Shown: positions 1 to 5,580 of the stretch, piece by piece
Layout of the letters: each line of letters begins with the position of its first letter
Position numbering within the stretch: position 1 is the first letter of the stretch
Assembly (NCBI GenBank): GCA_002778645.1
Contig: PFAQ01000047.1
Location: forward strand, 1 to 10,048
Length of the DNA: 10,048 nt
Direction of reading: 5' to 3'
Source: Candidatus Falkowbacteria bacterium CG10_big_fil_rev_8_21_14_0_10_39_9
GTDB lineage: Bacteria; Patescibacteriota; Patescibacteriia; Patescibacteriales; UBA12465
Translations under genes and position numbers: made by a program
Notes under the pieces: generated by a model
The model's input: the letters and a program-made list of their open reading frames with translations, nothing else
Databases searched by the model: none
Told to the model about the DNA's origin: nothing

Positions 1-96
1 AAGAAGCTTAGAATCTGGAATGATTATTATAATAACCTCGAACATTGCGCTTTAGGCGGCAAAACTCCAAATGAGATGATATTGTTGAATAATTAA
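1..96 (+). CDS. Transposase/integrase C-terminal fragment (IS3/IS481-like), 5' end outside window
   Basis: The first 31 codons are open from the window edge to TAA at 94-96. They read as the end of a DDE (rve) integrase core: WNDYYNNLEHCALGG followed by KTPNEMILLNN. This matches the family pattern of a W-x-x-Y-Y-N stretch, an H-x-A-L-G-G motif and a T-P-x-E-x-(I/L) ending, found at the C-terminus of IS3- and IS481-type transposases. The catalytic residues would lie upstream, so activity cannot be judged. Only 15 to 30 bases separate its stop from the next gene, and I see no clear terminal inverted repeat in that gap. The exact IS family is uncertain. Confidence 0.72.
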   Translation, partial: KKLRIWNDYYNNLEHCALGGKTPNEMILLNN

Positions 97-126
97 ACCC
101 GCCATAAGTGTGTGCCTAAAACATAT

Positions 127-1284
127 ATGACCCTAAAAGAAAAGGCTAAAAAACTACCAAAAAAACCCGGCGTTTATTTCTGGATAGATCAAGCGGGGGT
201 GATTTTATACGTGGGGCGGGCGACTAGTTTGCATGGCCGGGTCAATCAATACTTTCAGAAGAATATTGATTCCAGAATTGCTGAAATGGTGGATTTAGCT
301 TCGGACATCAAATTCGAAGTTTGTGATAATTTGCTGGAGGCTATAATTTTAGAGGCTCACTATATCAAAAAGTATTGGCCTAAATATAATGTTAAGGACA
401 AGGACGACCGCTCTTTCATCTATGTCGTCTTGTCTAAGACTGATGACTATCCGCATCCCATAATTATCCGTGGGCATGAACTGAAACAATTTCCGGCAAC
501 CAAGGCCTATGTCTTTGGCCCTTATCAATCATTTTATTTAATCCAAAATGCTCTTAATATTATTCGGCGTCTTTTTCCTTATGGCAATTGTCGACCTCAT
601 AGTGGTAAGGCTTGTTTTGATTATCAAATTGGGCTGTGTCCCGGAGCCTGTATCGATGTTATTGGTAAGAAGGACTATCAGTCTAATATTAAAAATATTG
701 TGCTATTGCTCAAGGGCGACAAGAAGCGTTTGCTGGTAAGGTTAAAAAAGGATAATCCAGATAAGATCAAATCTTTGCAACACATCCAAGACGTGTCGCT
801 TTTGACTCGTGATGATGATCTGAGTCTGCCTAAAATTAACCGAATCGAAGGATATGACATTTCCCATTTAAATGGTAAAGAGAGCTACGGCTCTATGGTA
901 GTTTTTTCTGGGGGCGAGGCGGATAAAAAGGAATATCGCTTGTTCAAAATCAAAGAAGCGCCACCGGGAGATGATGAACGAGCTCTGGTGGAGGTGTTGT
1001 TACGCCGTATGGCCCATCGGGATTGGCCTCAGCCAGATTTAATTATGATTGATGGGGGAAAACCACAGATTGATTTTGTTAGTCGAGTGCTCAATCAACA
1101 TAATATTCGTTTTCCTTTGGTGGGAATTTCCAAATTAGGCGGTGATAAATTGGTTTTTACTCGGGGAGTTTCGAGCAATTTCAAAGTGTTGGCTGAAAGT
1201 ATCAAGGGGACTTTGCTTAAAACCAGAGAAGAGGCTCATCGCTTTGTAATTTCAGCTGGAAGACGAGCACGTCGTTTAAAATAA
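127..1284 (+). CDS. uvrC: Compact UvrC-like excinuclease (GIY-YIG plus RNase H-like nuclease domains, no helix-hairpin-helix)
   Basis: UvrC makes the dual incisions of nucleotide excision repair with UvrB. Numbering from ATG 127 (385 aa), a GIY-YIG domain fills about residues 10-95, with GVY at 15-17, YVG at 28-30, Arg38 and the metal-site candidate Glu76. Four cysteines (155, 163, 171, 175; spacing CX7CX7CX3C) match the UvrC iron-sulfur site. A weak UVR-like helical stretch follows (about 190-225), then the RNase H-like endonuclease domain: Asp244 in GYDISH, Asp309 in IDGGK, His371 in EEAHRF. All three catalytic positions are kept. Standard UvrC is near 600 aa; this one lacks most of the inter-domain linker and the C-terminal (HhH)2 domain, ending in a basic tail, RRARRLK. 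ATG 127 gives MTLKEKAKKLPKKPGVY, like other UvrC N-termini; an in-frame GTG at 112 is possible. The symbol refers to family membership, not proven equivalence. Confidence 0.9.
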   Translation: MTLKEKAKKLPKKPGVYFWIDQAGVILYVGRATSLHGRVNQYFQKNIDSRIAEMVDLASDIKFEVCDNLLEAIILEAHYIKKYWPKYNVKDKDDRSFIYVVLSKTDDYPHPIIIRGHELKQFPATKAYVFGPYQSFYLIQNALNIIRRLFPYGNCRPHSGKACFDYQIGLCPGACIDVIGKKDYQSNIKNIVLLLKGDKKRLLVRLKKDNPDKIKSLQHIQDVSLLTRDDDLSLPKINRIEGYDISHLNGKESYGSMVVFSGGEADKKEYRLFKIKEAPPGDDERALVEVLLRRMAHRDWPQPDLIMIDGGKPQIDFVSRVLNQHNIRFPLVGISKLGGDKLVFTRGVSSNFKVLAESIKGTLLKTREEAHRFVISAGRRARRLK

Positions 1285-1307
1285 CTCTAGCCGGTTTCAA
1301 AAAAATT

Positions 1308-1316
1308 TGATATAAT
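1308..1316 (+). promoter_or_regulatory. Extended -10 promoter for the PspC operon
   Basis: TGATATAAT at 1308-1316 is a perfect extended -10 (TGn plus TATAAT) located 31 bases before the PspC gene start. No good -35 lies 17 bases upstream, as expected for extended -10 promoters. The predicted transcript starts near 1323, giving a leader of about 25 bases. Confidence 0.65.
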
Positions 1317-1347
1317 AAAAGGACTATTAATTCTCTAAGTAAAAACT

Positions 1348-1809
1348 ATGTCGGAATCAATTAAAAAACTTTATCGATCTCGTACTGATCGGGTAATCTG
1401 GGGCGTCTGTGGGGGCTTAGGGGAATATTTTGGGGTTGATTCGATTTTATTTAGAATCTTTTTTTTAATTTTAGCTCTGGGTAACGGTTTTGGTATTTTG
1501 CTTTATTTAATTTTAGCGCTCCTCATTCCCAGCGCTCCCAAGAGCCAAGCGGCTGGGTCAGAGAGAGTCAAGAGTTTGGCTCAGGAGTTGAGTGTCAGTG
1601 TTAAAAAAATTTCCGGAGAAATGAAAATTGAGAGTGGCTACCGGGTCAGAAATATTTTAGGTTTAATAGTCCTGATTATTGGAATTTTGCTTCTACTCCA
1701 AAGATTTTTTCATCTATATCTTGATTGGAGTCTGATATATCCGCTCCTGGTTATTTTCTTGGGGCTCTATTTTATGAATAGCTATAGTAAAAATAATAAG
1801 CCAAAATAA
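1348..1809 (+). CDS. PspC-domain membrane protein with a C-terminal LiaF-TM-like region
   Basis: The 153-residue protein opens with a PspC domain (about 5-62): KKLYRSRTDRVIWGVCGGLG, then GEYFGVDSILFRIFF and a hydrophobic stretch ending at IPSAP. PspC in proteobacteria is an inner-membrane sensor of envelope stress that binds PspA; many other bacteria use the domain in stress-related membrane proteins without PspA. A linker (63-100) is followed by two more membrane segments (about 103-120 and 127-144) of the type seen in LiaF/DUF5668 membrane regions. ATG 1348 is preceded by an A-rich leader with no Shine-Dalgarno site. It is first in an apparent operon with the next two genes, 13 bases upstream of the second. 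No PspA or PspF homologue is in the window, so the partner is unknown. Confidence 0.88.
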   Translation: MSESIKKLYRSRTDRVIWGVCGGLGEYFGVDSILFRIFFLILALGNGFGILLYLILALLIPSAPKSQAAGSERVKSLAQELSVSVKKISGEMKIESGYRVRNILGLIVLIIGILLLLQRFFHLYLDWSLIYPLLVIFLGLYFMNSYSKNNKPK

Positions 1810-1822
1810 TAATTATAAAACT

Positions 1823-2590
1823 ATGAAGAATCTCAAGACGGAAGTTATTAAAAAGACTAAGCCCAAGGCTAAGACTAAGGCTCTGCCAAAATCTTCGCCC
1901 AAATTTGATGTTTTAGAAACTTGTAGTTGTTGCGATCGGGGTAATGGCGTTCACTATGGTAAGGTGTTTTTTGGTCTAGTTTTAGTTTTATTTGGTTTGT
2001 TCTATTTAGGTCGAAATTTAGGCTTTTGGCCAGCTTTTAATTTTAATCTTCAGGCTATTTGGCCAGTTCTTCTAATTGTTATCGGTTTATGGTTAGTAAA
2101 TCGGCGGGCTCGTATTTCAATTTTAGTAGGTGTTTTTTCGGCCTTAGTATTTATGATGATTCTGGCTTTTATAGTTAGTTTTGCCCAAATCAGCACCGAG
2201 TATGCTGATGAAGCGGTAATGCCAATTTTGCCTCACATAGAAAGAGTTAAGGCGACTTCCACTCCAGCTCAAACCGAAGATTTGAAATTAAATAATTTTG
2301 TGATTAATCAGGTGATCTCTAGTCCGGTAGCTCTTGAGGGTTCGGCTCGGGGTACTTGGTTTTTTGAAGGTTCTTTCCCAGTAAAATTATTAGACGAGTC
2401 AGGGCAGGAATTAGGTCGAGGCATCGCTCAATCTCAAGGTAATTGGATGACTGAAGACTTTGTGCCTTTTAAAGTTACTATGATGTTTACTCGTCCGACC
2501 AGTTCGACCGGATCTTTGGTTTTAGAGAAGGATAATCCTTCGGGGTTGCTGGAGAATGATAAAAAAGTTAGCTTTCCAGTTAAATTTTAA
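1823..2590 (+). CDS. Membrane protein with LiaF-TM-like helices and an extracytoplasmic Gmad2 domain
   Basis: This 255-residue protein has four parts. A lysine-rich N-terminus (1-27) precedes a CSCC cysteine cluster (34-37). Three hydrophobic helices follow (about 46-66, 77-93, 97-120), resembling the LiaF/DUF5668 four-helix family. A linker (121-158) leads to a C-terminal Gmad2 domain (about 160-255). Gmad2 is an immunoglobulin-like domain first defined near spore-germination GerM domains; it is recognised here by VISSPVALEGSARGTWFFEG, then FPVKLLDESGQELGRG and VPFKVTMMF. It probably faces outward and binds a surface ligand or partner, but no catalytic residues are apparent and this organism is unlikely to sporulate. 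It lies 13 bases after the PspC gene and 21 before the lipoprotein gene, so co-transcription is likely. The start context is AAAACTATG, with no Shine-Dalgarno. Confidence 0.82.
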   Translation: MKNLKTEVIKKTKPKAKTKALPKSSPKFDVLETCSCCDRGNGVHYGKVFFGLVLVLFGLFYLGRNLGFWPAFNFNLQAIWPVLLIVIGLWLVNRRARISILVGVFSALVFMMILAFIVSFAQISTEYADEAVMPILPHIERVKATSTPAQTEDLKLNNFVINQVISSPVALEGSARGTWFFEGSFPVKLLDESGQELGRGIAQSQGNWMTEDFVPFKVTMMFTRPTSSTGSLVLEKDNPSGLLENDKKVSFPVKF

Positions 2591-2611
2591 TAATTTAATT
2601 AAAATAAATTT

Positions 2612-3280
2612 ATGAAAAAAAGTTTTTACATTAGTCTCTTGCTATTTATTTTCGCTCTAACTCTCTCTGGTTGTGGTAGTAAAAAAACCGCTGAGAATAA
2701 GGTTGACTCCAGTGGTAATGTAGTTGCCACCGAAAATTCTGATGAAGAAGAGTTTACCGCTTCAGCCTTTGAAATGATGGGTCGAGGTCGATCACTTCAT
2801 TGTACTTTCAGTTATGAAGACGAGAAAGAGGGGGCTAAACAATCAGGTGATTTTTATGTTGATGGCCGAAGCAAGAAGTTTAGAAGTGAGGGTGAGTCGA
2901 CTACTAAGGCTACCAAAGACGAACCAGCCATGACTATCAAAATGAAATCTATTAGTGATGGCGTCTATGCTTATTCTTGGACTAGCTTAAACGAAAAGAC
3001 TGGCTTCAAAATGAAGCTGGATCAAGCCGTTGCCACCAGTACTGACAAAAACAAAGAGACCCAAGATATTAATCAGGCGGTTAAGTTCAGATGTCGTCCC
3101 TGGACTGTCGATAATTCTTTGTTTGTAGTCCCGAGTGATATTAACTTTACCGACATGGATGAAATGATGAAAAAAATAACTGCCCCAGCTCAGGGTGGCG
3201 GAATTGATCTATGCGCTATCTGTAATCAGATCCCGGATGCTACTCAAAAGGGCGCCTGTCAGAAGACTAATTGTAAATAA
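2612..3280 (+). CDS. Predicted lipoprotein with a C-terminal cysteine cluster, unknown function
   Basis: The 222-residue product begins with a lipoprotein signal peptide: MKK, a hydrophobic core at about 5-17 and lipobox LSGC with Cys21 as the lipidation site. A low-complexity acidic linker (22-48) leads to a soluble domain, about 50-180, rich in short alternating strands (SGDFYVDGRSKKFRSEG, then MTIKMKSISDGVYAYSW). That layout recalls LolA-like or DUF4412-like beta folds, though I cannot assign it. The C-terminus carries CAIC (201, 204), Cys216 and Cys221; with Cys64 and Cys161 this makes six cysteines in the mature domain, suggesting disulfides or metal binding. It is last in the PspC operon and is followed 9 bases later by a strong terminator. 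Lipoprotein assignment is firm; function is unknown. Confidence 0.8.
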   Translation: MKKSFYISLLLFIFALTLSGCGSKKTAENKVDSSGNVVATENSDEEEFTASAFEMMGRGRSLHCTFSYEDEKEGAKQSGDFYVDGRSKKFRSEGESTTKATKDEPAMTIKMKSISDGVYAYSWTSLNEKTGFKMKLDQAVATSTDKNKETQDINQAVKFRCRPWTVDNSLFVVPSDINFTDMDEMMKKITAPAQGGGIDLCAICNQIPDATQKGACQKTNCK

Positions 3281-3289
3281 GATGATTAC

Positions 3290-3315
3290 AAAAAACTGGA
3301 TTAATCCAGTTTTTT
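3290..3315. terminator. Intrinsic terminator, perfect 26-base palindrome
   Basis: The two 13-base halves (AAAAAACTGGATT and its exact complement) form an 11-bp stem with a TTAA loop, ending in six T, one G and four T. It starts 9 bases after the lipoprotein stop and closes the PspC operon. The A-tract on the left makes it potentially bidirectional, but no minus-strand gene ends here. Confidence 0.85.
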
Positions 3316-3330
3316 GTTTTTCCTGGAGTG

Positions 3331-3339
3331 TGTTATAGT
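3331..3339 (+). promoter_or_regulatory. Extended -10 promoter for the 3374 gene
   Basis: TGTTATAGT is an extended -10 with one mismatch to TATAAT, placed just after the terminator and 34 bases before ATG 3374. The predicted start is near 3346. There is no clear -35. Confidence 0.5.
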
Positions 3340-3373
3340 TTAAGTGGAGTAATACGGTAATAAAAATAATTAT

Positions 3374-3799
3374 ATGTTTGGATGGCCTCAGAAGAAATTT
3401 AATTTCTGGCAATACATCGCCAATTTTTGGTCCGGCTTTTATTTTATTCTGATTATCTGGGACTTTATTACTAATAATTCTATTATTGAGGCGCTAGATA
3501 TAATCGGTTTTATCTATATCGGAGTTTTGGCGATTTATGTCGGTAACAAGGAATTTGAGCGTTGGTACCGAAAGCATCAAGACCGTCATCCGGGTGAAAT
3601 CTTTGTGATTATCTGGACGCTTCTAATTTTAACTATAGTTTGTTTAGATCTTATTTTGCAAAAGAGTTATCATTTACCCAGCTCAGTTATTTCTTCTTAT
3701 ATTGCTGTTTTAACTATTCTGGCAGTCACCGAGAAGTCTAAAGCACTTCATTTAAGGAGTCACAAAACTCTCAAAATAAAAAAGGGAAGATTTAAATAG
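3374..3799 (+). CDS. Small four-helix membrane protein, unknown function
   Basis: The 141-residue product has four hydrophobic segments at about 15-33, 38-57, 75-96 and 103-119. A charged loop lies between helices 2 and 3 (NKEFERWYRKHQDRHPGE), and the C-terminal tail is strongly basic (about 121-141, many Lys/Arg/His). By the positive-inside rule, that loop and the tail are cytoplasmic. The N-terminus (MFGWPQKKFNFWQYIANF) has an aromatic, amphipathic look. There are no catalytic motifs and I do not recognise a named family. It sits between a terminator and a separate promoter for the next gene, so it is probably its own transcription unit, possibly reading through into the 3873 gene. The start ATG has an AT-rich leader without a Shine-Dalgarno. 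Confidence 0.75.
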   Translation: MFGWPQKKFNFWQYIANFWSGFYFILIIWDFITNNSIIEALDIIGFIYIGVLAIYVGNKEFERWYRKHQDRHPGEIFVIIWTLLILTIVCLDLILQKSYHLPSSVISSYIAVLTILAVTEKSKALHLRSHKTLKIKKGRFK

Positions 3800-3801
3800 A
3801 T

Positions 3802-3830
3802 TTGACTCTCGAGGGTATTTGCTTTAGACT
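3802..3830 (+). promoter_or_regulatory. Candidate sigma-70-type promoter for the 3873 gene
   Basis: TTGACT at 3802-3807 and TAGACT at 3825-3830 are separated by exactly 17 bases. The -35 matches five of six consensus bases and the -10 four of six. Predicted start is near 3837, giving a leader of about 36 bases before ATG 3873. Confidence 0.45.
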
Positions 3831-3872
3831 AGTTTCATGTTCATTTAATAATCACCAAAAAATAATTAAGCC

Positions 3873-4118
3873 ATGCCAAAAGATAAGAAAATGTTTGTGG
3901 AAAGTTGTATCCGCTGTCATCAATTAAAAAATAAAGTTACCAAGGAATGGGAGGAGGCCGATAATACCATCGGAGTTATTAATAACTTTAATAACAATCA
4001 ATTGCTACCCAAGATTTTTGGTCCAATAGTATTTAAAGATGCTATCTGCAGTGAGTGTCGCCAAATTTTGCCGACGGTTACAGTCAATAAATTTAAAAAA
4101 ATGAGTAGTAGAAAATGA
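3873..4118 (+). CDS. Small four-cysteine (zinc-ribbon-like) protein, unknown function
   Basis: This 81-residue soluble protein has two CXXC pairs, Cys12/Cys15 (ESCIRCHQL) and Cys59/Cys62 (AICSECRQI), separated by 43 residues. That pattern is consistent with one zinc site joining two knuckles. There is no signal peptide or membrane segment. Both ends are lysine-rich (MPKDKK and NKFKKMSSRK), which would suit a nucleic-acid or ribosome contact, but this is only inference. It has its own candidate promoter and is followed directly by a hairpin terminator whose stem overlaps the stop codon, so it looks like an independent small gene. The CIRCH stretch mimics a heme-c site, but the protein has no export signal. 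Length, flanking signals and paired cysteines support a real gene; I do not recognise its family. Confidence 0.68.
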   Translation: MPKDKKMFVESCIRCHQLKNKVTKEWEEADNTIGVINNFNNNQLLPKIFGPIVFKDAICSECRQILPTVTVNKFKKMSSRK

Positions 4119-4147
4119 AAGAGCCTTGAAATAATCAGGGCTCTTTT
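4118..4147 (+). terminator. Intrinsic terminator after the four-cysteine gene
   Basis: AAAGAGCCTTGA (4118-4129) pairs with TCAGGGCTCTTT (4135-4146) as a 12-bp stem with one G-T wobble and a five-base AATAA loop, ending in four T. The stem begins on the last base of the upstream TGA stop. The T-tract is short, so efficiency may be moderate. Confidence 0.7.
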
Positions 4148-4163
4148 GATATCCAAAAAATTA

Positions 4164-4172
4164 TGCTAAAAT
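4164..4172 (+). promoter_or_regulatory. Extended -10 promoter for the VIT-like gene; predicts a leaderless mRNA
   Basis: TGCTAAAAT is an extended -10 with one mismatch to TATAAT. It ends 8 bases before ATG 4181, so a start about 7 bases downstream places the mRNA 5' end nearly on the start codon. This position supports ATG 4181, not the later TTG at 4284, as the original start of the frameshifted gene. Confidence 0.55.
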
Positions 4173-4180
4173 GGCTCCAT

Positions 4181-4658
4181 ATGAAACTATCACTAAAGAA
4201 AGGTTTGAGCTTTGGTTTGACCTCAGCGGTCATCACCACTTTGGGTTTAATTACCCGGTTTAGATTCCAGCACTGGCTCTAAGTTGGTGGTTATTAGTGG
4301 TATTTTGACTATTGCTGTGGCCGATGCTTTTTCTGACGCCCTGGGAATGCATATATCAGCTGAGTCAGAAAATCAATACACCTCTAAAGAAATTTGGGAA
4401 ATTACAATTACTACTTTCTTGTCTAAGTTATTTTTTGCTTCCACTTTTCTGATCCCATTTTTATTATTTGATATCAATTTGGTTTTTTGGCTTTCAGTTG
4501 TCTGGGGAATGTTTGTTTTGATCTATGTTAGTTATCAATTAGCCTTGTCTCAGAAATTGAAGTCGATAGTGGTAATTCGGGAGCACGTACTTATTGCTAG
4601 CGTGGTTTTGTTTTTGGATCATTATCTGGAACATTTAATCGCTTATTATATTAATTAA
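4181..4658 (+). pseudogene. VIT1/CCC1-like membrane protein disrupted by a one-base frameshift
   Basis: ATG 4181 opens MKLSLKKGLSFGLTSAVITT and LGLIT, a typical N-terminus for short VIT-like proteins, but that frame stops at TAA 4280-4282 after 33 residues. From 4251 another frame is open and reads GLDSSTGSKLVVISG from 4257, then GILTIAVADAFSDALG and MHISAESE, to TAA at 4656-4658. Removing one C from CCC at 4254-4256 joins both into a continuous 158-residue protein. VIT/CCC1 proteins move iron or manganese across membranes; this version has the S/A-D-A-x-G-x-x-I-S-x-x-S-E motif on its early helix but is short and lacks the cytosolic metal-binding domain of VIT1. Transport is inferred only. 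The TTG-started 124-residue frame at 4284 would lack the first helix. The SIMPL gene follows after 6 bases. Cause may be assembly error, true mutation or frameshifting. Confidence 0.82.
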
Positions 4659-4664
4659 AAAACT

Positions 4665-5447
4665 ATGAGTAAAATTATAGAGAATGACCAGGCTTGCTGT
4701 GGCCATCACAAACGCGGCAAGATCGCAATAATAATTGTGGGGATGGTGCTTTTAGCTGGCATCGTGACTGTCGCCATTTTGCGCGATCGAATTGTTGATC
4801 AACCTCAATATCAAGTGTCAGTGGTGGGTCAGGGAAAAATTTCCTATCAACCGGATGTTGCCAATATCACTATTGGGGCTCAAATCGACAAGGTAGCTAA
4901 AGCAGACGAAGCCTTGAAGCAATTAAACGAAAAAATGAGTAATATTATCGCTGCTTTGAAAGTCAGTGGTATTAAAGATGAGGATTTAAAAACTCAGAAT
5001 TATTCTTTATTACCTCAATATGATTATATTGATAATGTTTCAGCTTTGTCTGGTTATAATGCTAATGAACAATTAGTGGTGAAAGTTAATAATCTCAGTG
5101 TTGATCCTAGTTTAGTGGGTAAGGTAGTAGAGGCCGCTTCTAAGGCGGCAGCTAATCAAATTTTAGGTATTAGTTATGACATTTCTAATTTAGAAGATCT
5201 AAAACAACAAGCTAGAATTAAGGCCATTTCTGACGCCAAGACTAAAGCTAGTATTCTAGCTCGAGCTGCTGGTGTAAAACTAGGTGATATTGTTGGTTGG
5301 TGGGAAAACTTAGTTCAGGCTCCTGGCTATAACACTATTTCTTGCGACGCTAAAGGTGGTATGGGTGGTGGAGCTGTAGCTCCATCGCTACCTAATGGTA
5401 ATCAGGAAATTGTTATTGAGATTAATGTTAGTTATCGACTTAAGTAA
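4665..5447 (+). CDS. SIMPL-domain (DUF541) membrane-anchored protein
   Basis: The 260-residue protein has a cytoplasmic N-terminus with CCGHH (11-15), one membrane anchor at about 19-38 and an extracytoplasmic SIMPL/DUF541 domain from about 50 to 258. Diagnostic stretches are VSVVGQGKISYQPDVANITI near the domain start, ALKVSGIKDEDLKTQNYSLL, then YNANEQLVVKVNN, AISDAKTKASILARAAGV and a closing INVSYRLK strand. The family includes E. coli YggE and Brucella BP26, periplasmic or surface proteins linked to oxidative and envelope stress and often oligomeric; the biochemical role is not settled. A glycine-rich loop, KGGMGGGAVAP, sits before the final strand. It starts with AAAACTATG 6 bases after the VIT-like frame, so it is probably co-transcribed, and is followed by a terminator. 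Confidence 0.9.
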   Translation: MSKIIENDQACCGHHKRGKIAIIIVGMVLLAGIVTVAILRDRIVDQPQYQVSVVGQGKISYQPDVANITIGAQIDKVAKADEALKQLNEKMSNIIAALKVSGIKDEDLKTQNYSLLPQYDYIDNVSALSGYNANEQLVVKVNNLSVDPSLVGKVVEAASKAAANQILGISYDISNLEDLKQQARIKAISDAKTKASILARAAGVKLGDIVGWWENLVQAPGYNTISCDAKGGMGGGAVAPSLPNGNQEIVIEINVSYRLK

Positions 5448-5470
5448 TAATTAGAGAGAATTGAAATCAT

Positions 5471-5499
5471 AAAAACAAGCGCTTTTGGCGCTTGTTTTT
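5471..5499 (+). terminator. Intrinsic terminator of the SIMPL gene
   Basis: AAAAACAAGCGC (5471-5482) pairs perfectly with GCGCTTGTTTTT (5488-5499) around a TTTTG loop: a 12-bp stem ending in five T, 23 bases after the SIMPL stop. It may act in both directions because the left arm is A-rich. Confidence 0.87.
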
Positions 5500-5522
5500 A
5501 ATATCCAAGGGAACCCCGTAAT

Positions 5523-5549
5523 AAAAAAAGTCGCTAAGAGCGACTTTTT
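5523..5549 (-). terminator. Intrinsic terminator of the minus-strand response regulator
   Basis: AAAAAGTCGCT (5525-5535) pairs with AGCGACTTTTT (5539-5549). On the minus strand the stem is followed by seven U (5529 to 5523), as expected for a terminator 32 bases beyond the regulator stop. Together with the 5471 hairpin it separates two converging transcripts. Confidence 0.82.
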
Positions 5550-5580
5550 GGTTTGGGGGGGGTACGTCATTAATAGTCTT

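Noticed and set aside
3290..3315. The perfect 26-base palindrome could be a regulator site or a recombination site.
   Set aside because: A-tract/stem/T-tract structure 9 bases after a stop codon is fully explained by an intrinsic terminator.
3209..3412. Minus-strand open frame of about 67 codons across the lipoprotein end and the next gene start.
   Set aside because: It crosses a strong terminator and two better-supported genes, and has no recognisable domain or promoter.
3906..3923. CIRCH resembles a c-type heme-binding CXXCH motif.
   Set aside because: The protein has no signal peptide or membrane segment and a second CXXC pair fits a zinc site better; cytochrome c needs export.
5471..5549. 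Two adjacent hairpins considered as a CRISPR or REP-like repeat.
   Set aside because: The stems differ in sequence (ACAAGCGC versus AGTCGC) and each fits the terminator of one of the converging genes.
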